Shown here: positions 46,401 through 55,622 of the stretch, one piece after another | Numbering within the stretch: position 1 is the stretch's first letter | Layout of the letters: the number at the start of each line of letters is the position of its first letter | From: Colius striatus | Taxonomy: Eukaryota > Chordata > Aves > Coliiformes > Coliidae | Length of the DNA stretch: 64,000 nucleotides | Assembly: GCF_028858725.1 (NCBI RefSeq) | Contig: NC_084767.1 | Location: 2,965,501 to 3,029,500, forward strand | Direction: 5' to 3' | Program-made: the position numbers and the translations under genes | The notes under the pieces: generated by a model | The model's database searches: none | The model's input: the letters and a program-made list of their open reading frames with translations, nothing else | Told to the model about the DNA's origin: nothing

Positions 46401-49400
46401 AGCACCAGGGAGGTGATTCCGTGGGGATCTGTCACATTTGACAGAGGACTCTGTTGCTCACAGGCAGCCCCCACAGCTGCAGGAGCCCCCCAGCACCCCT
46501 GTGTGTGACCCCATGAAGCTGCGGATGATAGAGGATGCTGAGGACTGGCATCCCCGCCCCGGGACCACCCAGTCCCGCTCCTTCCGCAAGCTGGCCCGGC
46601 TGACGGGCACGGACGGCTGTAAGTTCCTGCAGGGCCCGGAGCTGCCCGGCTTTGTCTGGGCCTCTGGAGCTGGATAAAGGCCAAGGCACATCGTGACACT
46701 GGAGGGTTAAGTTTCAGCCCTGTATGGCCCCTCCAGGAGCTGCCCAGGGCCTTGCAAGGGCCGTGGTGGCGCCGTAAGGGCCCGTGGTGGTGCAGCTGAG
46801 CCGGGGCTGTGCTGTGCCTCGTGGCTGGGCAGCGCTGTGCCTGAGGCAGGAGGGTGGCGGGAGGACAAGCTGCTTTCCCTCTTCCTTTTGCTTCCCTTCC
46901 TGCTGTCCCTGAGCCTCAGCTGCGTCAGACTGACCCTGTCTCCCCCTTTCTCTCCCGCTGCCCTCAGTGGAAGATGATGAGGATGAGCTTGTTAAAAAGC
47001 CCAGGTAAGGGGAGAGTGTGCCCGGGTGGCAGCAGGAGCTGTGCACAGGACTGCGTGTCCCAGGCGGGAGTCTGGGCACGGCTGGCTCTGAGCTGGAGAG
47101 AACGGTGACCTCAGGGGCAAAGGAGGACTTGGAGGAGCCTGTTGGCACTTGGAAATCCTGGTTGTGGGGTTTGGGAGGTGTTGGGCAGTGCCTCTACCTG
47201 GGACACGACGTCCTGTGGAGCTGTGGGGTGGCTGTTAGTCTGGACAGGAGTGAATGCTACTCGTGCCTCTGTGGGGCTGGGAGGGACACGCTGAGCCCCG
47301 GGACACACCCTGACCGTTGTGCCGCCGTTTCTCCCGATGCCACAGGGATGCCCGCGGGTCCAGCTGGGGCACGGGCGAGCAGCGGTGAGTGCCGGGCTCT
47401 GAGGAAGGGTCAGCGTGTGCGGGGGCACCCTTGGGGCGGTGCCCTGTGCCAAAGCAGGATGCGTGCATGGTGTGGGCTGAGGACATGCCTCTGTCCCTCA
47501 CAGGCAGCCCCCGCAGCCGCAGGAGCCCCCCAGCACCCCCGTGTGTGACCCCATGAAGCTGCGGATGATAGAGGATGCTGAGGACTGGCAGCCCCGCCCC
47601 GGGAACACCCAGTCCCGCTCCTTCCGCAGACTGGCCCAGCTGGTTGGCGCAGACAGCAGTGAGTGCCCGCAGGGCCCTGTGGTGGTTGCCTGCCTGGGGG
47701 TGCCCGGTGTTGTGGGGGCAGACAGAGCTTGGCAGAGACTGTGTTGTGACACTGGGGCTTGACTTCAACCTCTGGGGAGGCTGAGCTGGTTGCCCAGGGT
47801 CATGTGTGTGCTCAGGGATGTGCTGCTGGGGCTGTGCTCCGCCCCGTGGCCGGGCAGGACTGTGCATTGGGGCAGGAGGGTGGCGGGAGGAGAGGCCACT
47901 TTCCTTTCCCTTCTCTTTTTGTTCTCACTGGGCCTTGATTGCTGCAGACTGACTCTGTCTCCCCCTTTTTCTCCTGCTACGCTCAGTGGAGGATCAGGAG
48001 GATGAGCTTGTTAAAAGTCCCAGGTAAGGGGAGCGTGTGCCAGGTGGCAGCGGGAGCCACGAGTGCCCAGCTGGGGCTCAGCCACCCGTCTGGTTCAGCC
48101 TCACTGCTTGCAGTAACTCTGGGGAAGCTCTTTGCCCTGTTGCTCTACTCTTTCCTCCTCTGTCCACTCACCAGAGCGGAGCTGTTGGCAAAGACTCACG
48201 ACAGGCACCAGGCTCAGCCACTGCTGTGACCTTCACCTCGGGAGGGTCCTGCCCGGCAGCTGGTGACCCCGCAGGCTGGCCCCAGACGGGGTGACCTTTC
48301 GGGAGGATGTGCTGAGCCTGCCGGGCAGGACACCTGGGCACTGCTGGCACTGTGCTGGGGAGGCCAAGCTGCAGCATGGCATCCTGGATACAGTGGGTAG
48401 GGGCAGCTGGTGTCACTGGCAATACCTTGATGGGGATTTTGGGAGGTGCAGCTCCTTGGCCCTGGGGCACAATGTCCCGTGGGGCTGCAGGGCAGCTGCA
48501 GGGCTGTTTGGGGTGAAGGTTGTTGATGTCTCCCCGAGGCCTGTGGGGCCGGGGCGTGTGCGGGAGGGACACGCTGAGCCCCGGGACACACCCTGACCGT
48601 TGTGCCGCCGTTTCTCCCGATGCCACAGGGATGCCCGCGGGTCCAGCTGGGGCGCGTGGGAGCAGCGGTGAGTGCCGGGCTCTGAGGAAGGGTCAGCGTG
48701 TGCAGGGGCACCTTTGGGGTGGTGCCCTGTGCCGAAGCAGGATGTGTGCGTGGTGTGGGCTGAGCACATGCCTCTGTCCCTCACAGGCAGCCCCCGCAGC
48801 CGCAGGAGCCCCCCAGCACCCCCGTGTGCGATCCCGGGAAGCTGCGGCTGATGGAGGATGCTGAGGACTGGCAGCCCCGCACCGGGACCTCCCAGTCGCG
48901 CTCCTTCCGCAAGCTGGCCCGGCTGACGGGCACGGACGGCTGTAAGTGCCCGATGGCCCTGTGGTGGTTGCCTGCCCGGGGTTGCCCGCTGCTGTAGGGG
49001 CAGACAGAACCCACGAGTGTATGTGAAGTGATGTAGCACTGGAGGCTTGAATTTGAGCCCAGGTCAAACCTTCACGGAGGCTGAGCTGTCAGGAGATGCT
49101 GTGTGAGGGCTCGTGGTGATGGCGCTGTGCTGTGCCCCGTGGCTGGGCAGGGCTGTGCCTGTGGCAGGAGGGTGGTGGGAGGACAAACTGCTTTTCTTCC
49201 CTCCTTTCCTTTCCTGCTGTCTTTGGACCTCACTTGCATCAGTCTGACGCTGTCTCTCCCTTTCTCTCCTGCTGCGCTCAGTGGAGGATCATGATGAGGT
49301 GTTTGATAAAAAGCCCAGGTAAGGGGAGCGTGTCCAGGCTGGCAGCAGGAGCTGTGCACAGGGCTGCATGTCCCAGGCAGGACCCACTGGGCACTGCTGG

Positions 49401-52400
49401 CTCTGAGCTGAGGATGCCGAGCTGCACCTTGGCCTTGGGGCAAACAGGGGCTGGAGGAGGCTGATGGCACTGCGAAGTCTTGGCTTAGGGGTATCAGGAA
49501 GTGCAAGTCGGAACATGGACCTGGGGTGCCATGTCCTGTGGGGCTGGCATAGATTTGCTGGGCAGCTGGGCAGAGCCTGATGAGTGCCACCAGCTGCTTT
49601 GCCCTTACTGCTCATGGTGACTCCAGGCAAGCTCTTTGTGCTCCTGCTTTTTCGTGTCTGCTGCCTCCTCCATCCTCATGTTCCCTGTCTTGTCCTCTCC
49701 TTGTCCTCAGAGCTGAGCCGTTGGTGGACTCCCAGAGCTTGCCCTGCACTCACCTTGCAATGGGCACTGCCAGCGCTCAGCCACTGCTGTGACCATCAGC
49801 TTGGGAGTGTCCTACCCAGAGCTCAGTGGCCAGACAGGCCAGACAGACACCCCAAACAGAGTGTCCTTTCAGGGGGAAGTCCCTGTGCTGGGGCTGCCAG
49901 GCAGGACCCCTGGACACTGCTGGCACTGTGCTGGGGAGGCCAAGCTGCAGCATGGCATCCTGGATACAGTGGGTAGGGGCAGCTGGTGTCACTGACAATG
50001 CTTTGCTGGAGATTTTGGGAAGTGCTGGGCAGCACCTGGACCTGGGGCACAATGTCCCGTGGGGCTGTGAGGCAGCTGCAGGGCTGTTTGGAGTGATTGC
50101 TGCTGTTATATGTGAGAGACTCGTGCCTCCGTGGGGCCGGGGCGTGTGTGGGAGGGACACGCTGAGCCCCGGGACACACCCTGACCGTTGTGCCGCCGTT
50201 TCTCCCGATGCCACAGGGATGCCCGCGGGTCCAGCTGGGGCACGGGCGAGCAGCGGTGAGTGCCGGGCTCTGAGGAAGGGTCAGCGTGTGCAGGGGCACC
50301 CTTGGGGTGGTGCCCTGTGCCAAAGCAGGATGTGTGCGTGGTGTGGGCTGAGCACATGCCTCTGTCCCTCACAGGCAGCCCCCGCAGCCGCAGGAGCCCC
50401 CCAGCACCCCCGTGTGTGACCCCATGAAGCTGCGGATGATAGAGGATGCTGAGGACTGGCAGCCCCGCCCTGGGAACACCCAGTCCCGCTCCTTCCGCAG
50501 ACTGGCCCAGCTGGTGGGCGCAGACAGCAGTGAGTGCCCGCAGGGCCCTGTGGTGGTTGCCTGCCCGGGGGTGCCTGGTGGTGTGGGGGTAGCCAGAGCC
50601 CACGAGAGGATGTCAAGTGATGTAGCACTGGAGGGTTGAAGTTGAGCCCAGATCAAACCTTCACAGAGGCTGAGCTGTCAGGAGGTGCTATGTGAGGGCT
50701 TGTGGCGGTGCCGCTGGGCTGGGGCTGTGCTGTGCCTCGTGGCTGGGCAGGGCTGTGCCTGGGGCAGGAGGGTGGCGGGAGGACAAACTGCTTTTCTTCC
50801 CTCTTTTCCTTTTGCTTCCCTTCCTACTGTCCCTGAGCCTCAGTTGCCTCAGACTGACTCTGTCTCCCCCTTTCTTTCCTGTTGTCCTCAGTGGAAGATG
50901 GTGAGGATGAGCTTGTTAAAAAGCCCAGGTAAGGGGAGCGTGTGCCCGGGTGGCAGCGGGAGCTGTGCAAAGGGCTGCATGTCCCAGGCAGGACCCACTG
51001 GGCACTGCTGGCTCTGAGCTGGGGATGCCGAGCTGCACCTTGGTCCTGGGACAAACAGGGACTGGAGGAGGCTGATGGCACTGGGAAATCCTGGCTCAGC
51101 AGTGTTGGGAGCTGCTGGGCAGTGCCTGGACCTGCAGCACAACGTCCCGTGGGGCTGCAGGGCAGTTGCAGGGCTGTTTGGGGTGAAGGTTGTTGACGTC
51201 TCCCCGAGGCCTGTGGGGCCGGGGCGTGTGCGGGAGGGACACGCTGAGCCCCGGGACACACCCTGACCGTTGTGCCGCCGTTTCTCCCGATGCCACAGGG
51301 ATGCCCGCGGGTCCAGCTGGGGCGCGTGGGAGCAGCGGTGAGTGCCGGGCTCTGAGGAAGGGTCAGCGTGTGCAGGGGCACCCTTGGGATGGTGCCCTGT
51401 GCCGAAGCAGGATGTGTGCGTGGTGTGGGCTGAGCACATGCCTCTGTCCCTCACAGGCAGCCCCCGCAGCCGCAGGAGCCCCCCAGCACCCCCGTGTGCG
51501 ATCCCGGGAAGCTGCGGCTGATGGAGGATGCTGAGGACTGGCAGCCCCGCCCCGGGACCTCCCAGTCCCGCTCCTTCCGCAAGCTGGCCCGGCTGACGGG
51601 CACGGACGGCTGTAAGTGCCCGATGGCCCTGTGGTGGTTGCCTGCCCGGGGGTGCTGGTGTTGCGGGGCCAGACAGGACCCAGCAGTGGTTTTGGGGTCA
51701 CGTGGAAGCCAGGACTTTGATTTTGGGCCCGTGTGGCCCCTCTGGAGCGACTGCACTGGTGGTCAGGCTGTGTAGGCTCGTGGAGGTGCCGCTGGGCCGG
51801 CACCTGTGTCCAGGCAGGGCTGTTTTTTGGGGCAGGAGAGCAGTGGGAGGAGAGGCCACTTTTCCTTCCTTTCCCTCCCTTCCCTTCCTGCTGTCCCTGG
51901 GCCTCAGCTGCATCAGTCTGACCCTGTCTCTCCCTTTCTCTCCTGCTGCGCTCAGTGGAGGATCATGATGAGGTGTTTGATAAAAAGCCCAGGTAAGGGG
52001 AGCGTGTCCAGGCTGGCAGCAGGAGCTGCGCACAGGGCTGCATGTCCCAGGCAGGACCCACTGGGCACTGCTGGCTCTGAGCTGGGGATGCTGAGCTGCA
52101 CCATGTTGTCCTGGACACAGCAGGTCAGGCGTAGCCGGTGGTACTGGCAAAACCTTGCTGCAGGTGTCGTGGGGTTTGGGCAGTGCCGGGACCTGAGACA
52201 CGGTGTCCCGTGAGCCTGCAGGCAACCAGGCAGAGCTGAGAGAGGGCTACTGGCTTCTCCCTGCCTGGAGGTGGGGAAGAGAGCCCAGGCTGGGATCAAG
52301 GCTGAGCAGTCTAGGGCACAGTGCCCGTTTTTTGCCTTCACTTCTCCACAATGCCTCCTGCCTTGGCACCATGACTATTGATTCCCAGCTCTGCCTGGTT

Positions 52401-54740
52401 GCTCTGCAGCTGCAAGTAAGTGCTTCTGGGTTTGTAGCCATCTCCTCCTTCTCTTTGCCCTGGAGAGGCACAGAGCCACTGGCTCACCAGCCCTCCCTGT
52501 CCTCTCTCGAGTGGTCCTCTGTGGCCTTGGCTTGCCCTGCCTGCTCCAGGCCCAGGGCTGGCACAGGGCATCACCGCTGCCTGGAGCTGGACCCTGGGGC
52601 CCCACACATCAGCTCAGGCCCAAGCCCCTCCGTGCCCCAGTGAGGGGGTGAGCATGTGTGTGAGCAGGCAGCTGATGTCTGTGTGGTCCCTGGTCATTGC
52701 AGCCCAGAGCTGGGTGTGGGACCCCAGCAGGCCCCTGCTCCCTCCCGCTGCCCCCCAGACTCACAGAGCGTGTGCCACAGACCCCGGGGTACTGCGTCTT
52801 TGCAGGGCTGAAGGTGCTTGGCTCGGTACCCCATCACCAAACCAGCTACCAGCTGGGCACGGGGCTTGGCTGCTTGTTGGGATGGGGGGCCCTGCCTGCA
52901 CCCACGGGCCCGCTGGGCAGCCGGGGCGAGCGGGGCCGGCCACATTGACTGCGTGTTCTGTAGCCAGGTCTCCGCGCCAGACCCGGCCCCGGGAGCGACG
53001 CTGAAGGCTGAGCCGGGACTGGGTGAGCAAAGTGTTGGCTCTGTGCCGGGGGCGTGGGGGCACGGCGCTCGCCCTGCTGCGGGCACTGGGCTGCTGGGGG
53101 AGCAGGAGCGCTGCCCTGCAGCCTCACGCCTGTGTGCAGCCCCCAGGACCCCCGCCGCCACCCCCGGCCCCACCAGCCGCCCGCCCTGGGCCGTGGACCC
53201 GTCGTTTGCCGAGCGCTACGCCCCGGACAAGACGAGCACGGTGGTGAGCAAGCACAGCCAGCCCGCCACGCCGACCCCCATGCAGAGCCGCAGCTCCATC
53301 GTGCAGGCGGCCCAGCAGGCCCCCGAGGGCCCGGGACGCACTCCCCTCTGCTACAAGTGCAACAAGGTCATCAGGTGAGCGCCGGCCGCCCCGCGCCCGC
53401 CAGCGCCCTGCGGCCCGGCTCGGCTGACCCGGCCCCGTCCCCCCGCAGGGGACGGTACCTGGTGGCGCTGGGACATTATTACCACCCCGAGGAGTTCACC
53501 TGCTGCCAGTGCAGGAAGGTGCTGGACGAGGGCGGCTTCTTTGAGGAGAAAGGCTCCATTTTCTGCCCCAAGTGCTACGACACGCGCTACGCGCCCACCT
53601 GCGCCAAGTGCAAGAAGAAGATCACGGGGGTGAGTGTCCCGCAGCGGGCCCCACGCCTCCCCTCCTCGCTCCCTTCCCATCCTGGGGGATCCCTTGTCCC
53701 TTTGTGCCCTGGCTGGGGCTGCCCCGTGGCCCGGGGTGCCTGACAGACAGCGGTTTCCCCCCACAGGAGGTCATGCATGCCCTGAAGATGACCTGGCACG
53801 TGCAGTGCTTCACGTGCGCCGCCTGCAAAACTCCCATCCGCAACCGTGCCTTCTACATGGAGGAGGGACAGCCCTACTGCGAGAGAGGTTAGGGGCTGGG
53901 ACCCCTGTCTCACCCCACATGGCCCTGGGGCACCGGGCAGCGACAGGGCTCAGCAGCTGCCTGTGGGAGCGGGGATGGGGGTGGGGGTGAGCTGCCCAGC
54001 GCTGCGGGGCAGCCCCTGGGCCAAGGGGAGCACAGGGACTCCCCTCCCATAGCCCTGAGCCCTCCATCCCGGTCCTCCCCGCGTAGTGCCGCGCTCCCGT
54101 GTTGCCATGGCGATGGCAGGAGGCGGGGGATGTGTATCAAAGGCGGGTGCTGCATCCTGGGAGTTGAGGTTTGCCTCTTCCCCGCCGCCCGGAGGCAGCT
54201 CGCCAGGCTGCCTGGGCACCGACCCAGCCTGCGGGATCCCGGCTGTGCTGTGGCACCAGGGGAACAGGGGAAGGCCGACCAGGACTCTGCCTCTGTCACA
54301 GACTACGAGAAGATGTTTGGGACCAAGTGCCGCGGCTGTGACTTCAAGATCGACGCCGGGGACCGGTTCCTGGAGGCGCTGGGCTTCAGCTGGCACGACA
54401 CGTGCTTCGTCTGCGCGGTGAGCCACGCGCCTCCCTCCCCGGCTGCTGGGCGGCCCTGGCTCTCCCTGGCTCTTATGCCCTGCCTGGGCTACACCAGCAG
54501 CGTTGGGGTCCCTGCTGCCACCAGGTGTTTTCCCCCTTGGCTCTGTGCTGGTGACTCGGGCCTCTGCTCTGAGCTTCTTTGCCCCTGGCAGCTGTGTGCC
54601 ACCAGTGCAGGGCTCAGCTCCACTGACCTGACCCCCTGTGCTCCCCTCCCCAGATCTGCCAGACCAACCTGGAAGGGAAGACATTCTACTCCAAGAAGGA
54701 CAAGCCGCTCTGCAAGAGCCATGCTTTCTCCCACGTGTGA
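40423..54740 (+). CDS. PDLIM7: PDLIM7 (Enigma/LMP-1), PDZ-LIM adaptor with five tandem linker modules
   Basis: PDLIM7 links actin and alpha-actinin structures (Z-discs, stress fibres) to kinases and receptors. Unique exons: 40423-40527, 43744-43895, 44200-44230, 44953-45125 (alternative 45813-45829), then the module array, then 52964-53022, 53140-53374, 53449-53629, 53767-53887, 54302-54417, 54654-54740. The PDZ domain (about residues 1-85) has [11 protein letters not shown] and [12 protein letters not shown]. Three LIM domains lie at the C-terminus ([58 protein letters not shown]) and end KSHAFSHV exactly as in human. Between them a single human linker exon pair is replaced by five copies. 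With every exon included the protein is 788-791 residues against 457. Start: the ATG at 40423 is first and has a strong context; the one at 40432 (MESYK) matches human MDSFK. Introns 1 and 2 (about 1.5 and 3.2 kb) hold no other gene I recognise. Confidence 0.93.
45813..45829 (+). CDS. PDLIM7: PDLIM7 alternative 17-nt microexon, mutually exclusive with exon 44953-45125
   Basis: A long polypyrimidine tract and CAG precede GTGCTGAGCCTTGACAA, and a GTCAGT donor follows. Spliced from the phase-0 end of exon 44200-44230 into a phase-2 module exon, it encodes VLSLDK then QPPQ. This parallels the human short isoform, where as I recall VQTPDK precedes QPLRPL. Joined after exon 44953-45125 it would meet an immediate stop, so the two should be used as alternatives. 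Confidence 0.65.
46464..47384 (+). repeat. PDLIM7: PDLIM7 module copy 1 (hybrid type)
   Basis: Exon a reads [12 protein letters not shown] in its first half (type A) but [11 protein letters not shown] at its end (type B). Exon b is [11 protein letters not shown] and exon c is [12 protein letters not shown]. It follows HNG from the upstream exon to give HNGQPPQ, aligning with human QNGQPLRP, so this copy occupies the ancestral position. Confidence 0.88.
47504..48667 (+). repeat. PDLIM7: PDLIM7 module copy 2 (type A)
   Basis: Exon a has [12 protein letters not shown] and [11 protein letters not shown], exon b [11 protein letters not shown], exon c [12 protein letters not shown]. It begins 1,040 bases after copy 1. 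Confidence 0.88.
48787..50255 (+). repeat. PDLIM7: PDLIM7 module copy 3 (type B)
   Basis: Exon a has [23 protein letters not shown] and [11 protein letters not shown], exon b [11 protein letters not shown], exon c [12 protein letters not shown]. Of the two types, B is nearer the human sequence (QRLMENTEDW, LTGTE). Confidence 0.88.
50375..51337 (+). repeat. PDLIM7: PDLIM7 module copy 4 (type A)
   Basis: The a exon appears to encode the same protein sequence as copy 2. Exon b is [11 protein letters not shown] and exon c [12 protein letters not shown]. The a exon lies 2,871 bases after that of copy 2, the same offset as between the c exons of copies 1 and 3. Confidence 0.88.
51457..51992 (+). 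repeat. PDLIM7: PDLIM7 module copy 5 (type B, no c exon)
   Basis: The a and b exons are nearly the same as copy 3 (PRPG instead of PRTG) and lie about 2,670 bases after them. The b exon splices to 52964 to give SQVSAP, aligning with human SQVPRT, so this copy supplies the ancestral 3' junction. Confidence 0.88.
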
Positions 54741-55616
54741 GGGGCAGGAGTTCAGCTGTGCCCACGCGTGCCCCTGGCCCTGCATGCTCCTTTCCCCCCT
54801 ACCCTGCTGTCCCCAGGGAGCCAGGGTGGGCCCTCACCATTTCCCCTTGCTCTTGCCTCTCTCCTGGCTGCTCCTGGCCCAGCTCCAGCTGGAGGTGGTG
54901 CTGGGGCCAGAGCCCGTTATAGATGAGTGGCTGCATCTGTGCCCCCCACCTGGCCCTGGGAGCCCCAGGAAGGGGACAGGCCATGGCTCTCCTGCCCCTG
55001 AGCCGTGCAGTGTGGTGGCCACAGCCAGGCCCAGCCCGGAGTCGGGGAGGGTCTGGCACAGCAGGGCTGCTCCCTTGCTCGGCTGGGGCCTGGCAGCTCA
55101 GTGCCAGGGCAGAGATGCTCCTCACACATCTCCAAGTGCGTGAGGACCAGCCCCCACAGCCCCCTGCCCCATTTTCCCTCCTCTTCCCTGCTGGGGGCTT
55201 AGTGTGTGGGGCTGGAGATGCAGCCCTGCCCCCCACGCCAGGGCCCTGCCCAAGGCAGCCCCCAGCCACCTTGCAACCTGCTGCAGTGGCCTCCCACCCC
55301 GGCTGCATGGCAGGGGCTGTGTGCCATGTGTGTGTGCCCTGCCCCTCGCCTGCTGCTCCCGGGGGCTGCCACCGGGCAGCACCCTCAGCCCGGCCATGCT
55401 GGGGGGCAGGCAGCGTGCCAGGCCTACCCCAGCCACGGGCTGGCAATGTGTGCTGATGGGCAGCCAGGCCGCCAGTGTGCTCCCCCTGGGCTCGGGCACG
55501 GCTTCACACCAAAGAGCTCTCTGCCACTGCCATCCTGGGCCTGCCAATGCGTCCCCTGCACCCACGCTCTCTGGTCAGGCTGCTGCTGCTGTAGCCACGG
55601 TGCTTTTAGTGCCTTC

Positions 55617-55622
55617 AATAAA
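55617..55622 (+). terminator. PDLIM7: PDLIM7 poly(A) signal AATAAA
   Basis: Canonical hexamer 877 bases after the stop, followed by CT- and T-rich sequence. Confidence 0.85.

Larger units (their letters stand above)
46464..51992 (+). repeat. PDLIM7: Five-copy tandem exon-module array inside PDLIM7
   Basis: Exons of 155, 37 and 39 nt recur in the order a-b-c. Five a exons (46464-46618, 47504-47658, 48787-48941, 50375-50529, 51457-51611), five b exons (46968-47004, 47987-48023, 49282-49318, 50892-50928, 51956-51992) and four c exons (47346-47384, 48629-48667, 50217-50255, 51299-51337). All keep the same lengths, GT/AG sites and phases (a 2-1, b 1-2, c 2-2). Introns between copies are also alike, for example the block before each c exon and the GTAAGGGGAG after each b exon. 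Copies differ at many positions, so this is not a simple assembly repeat. Confidence 0.93.

Noticed and set aside
46390-52060. Assembly error as the cause of the PDLIM7 module repeats
   Set aside because: Copies differ in exons and introns, alternate in type, and all splice sites are intact. A false duplication would give near-identical copies. Long-read confirmation would still be useful.
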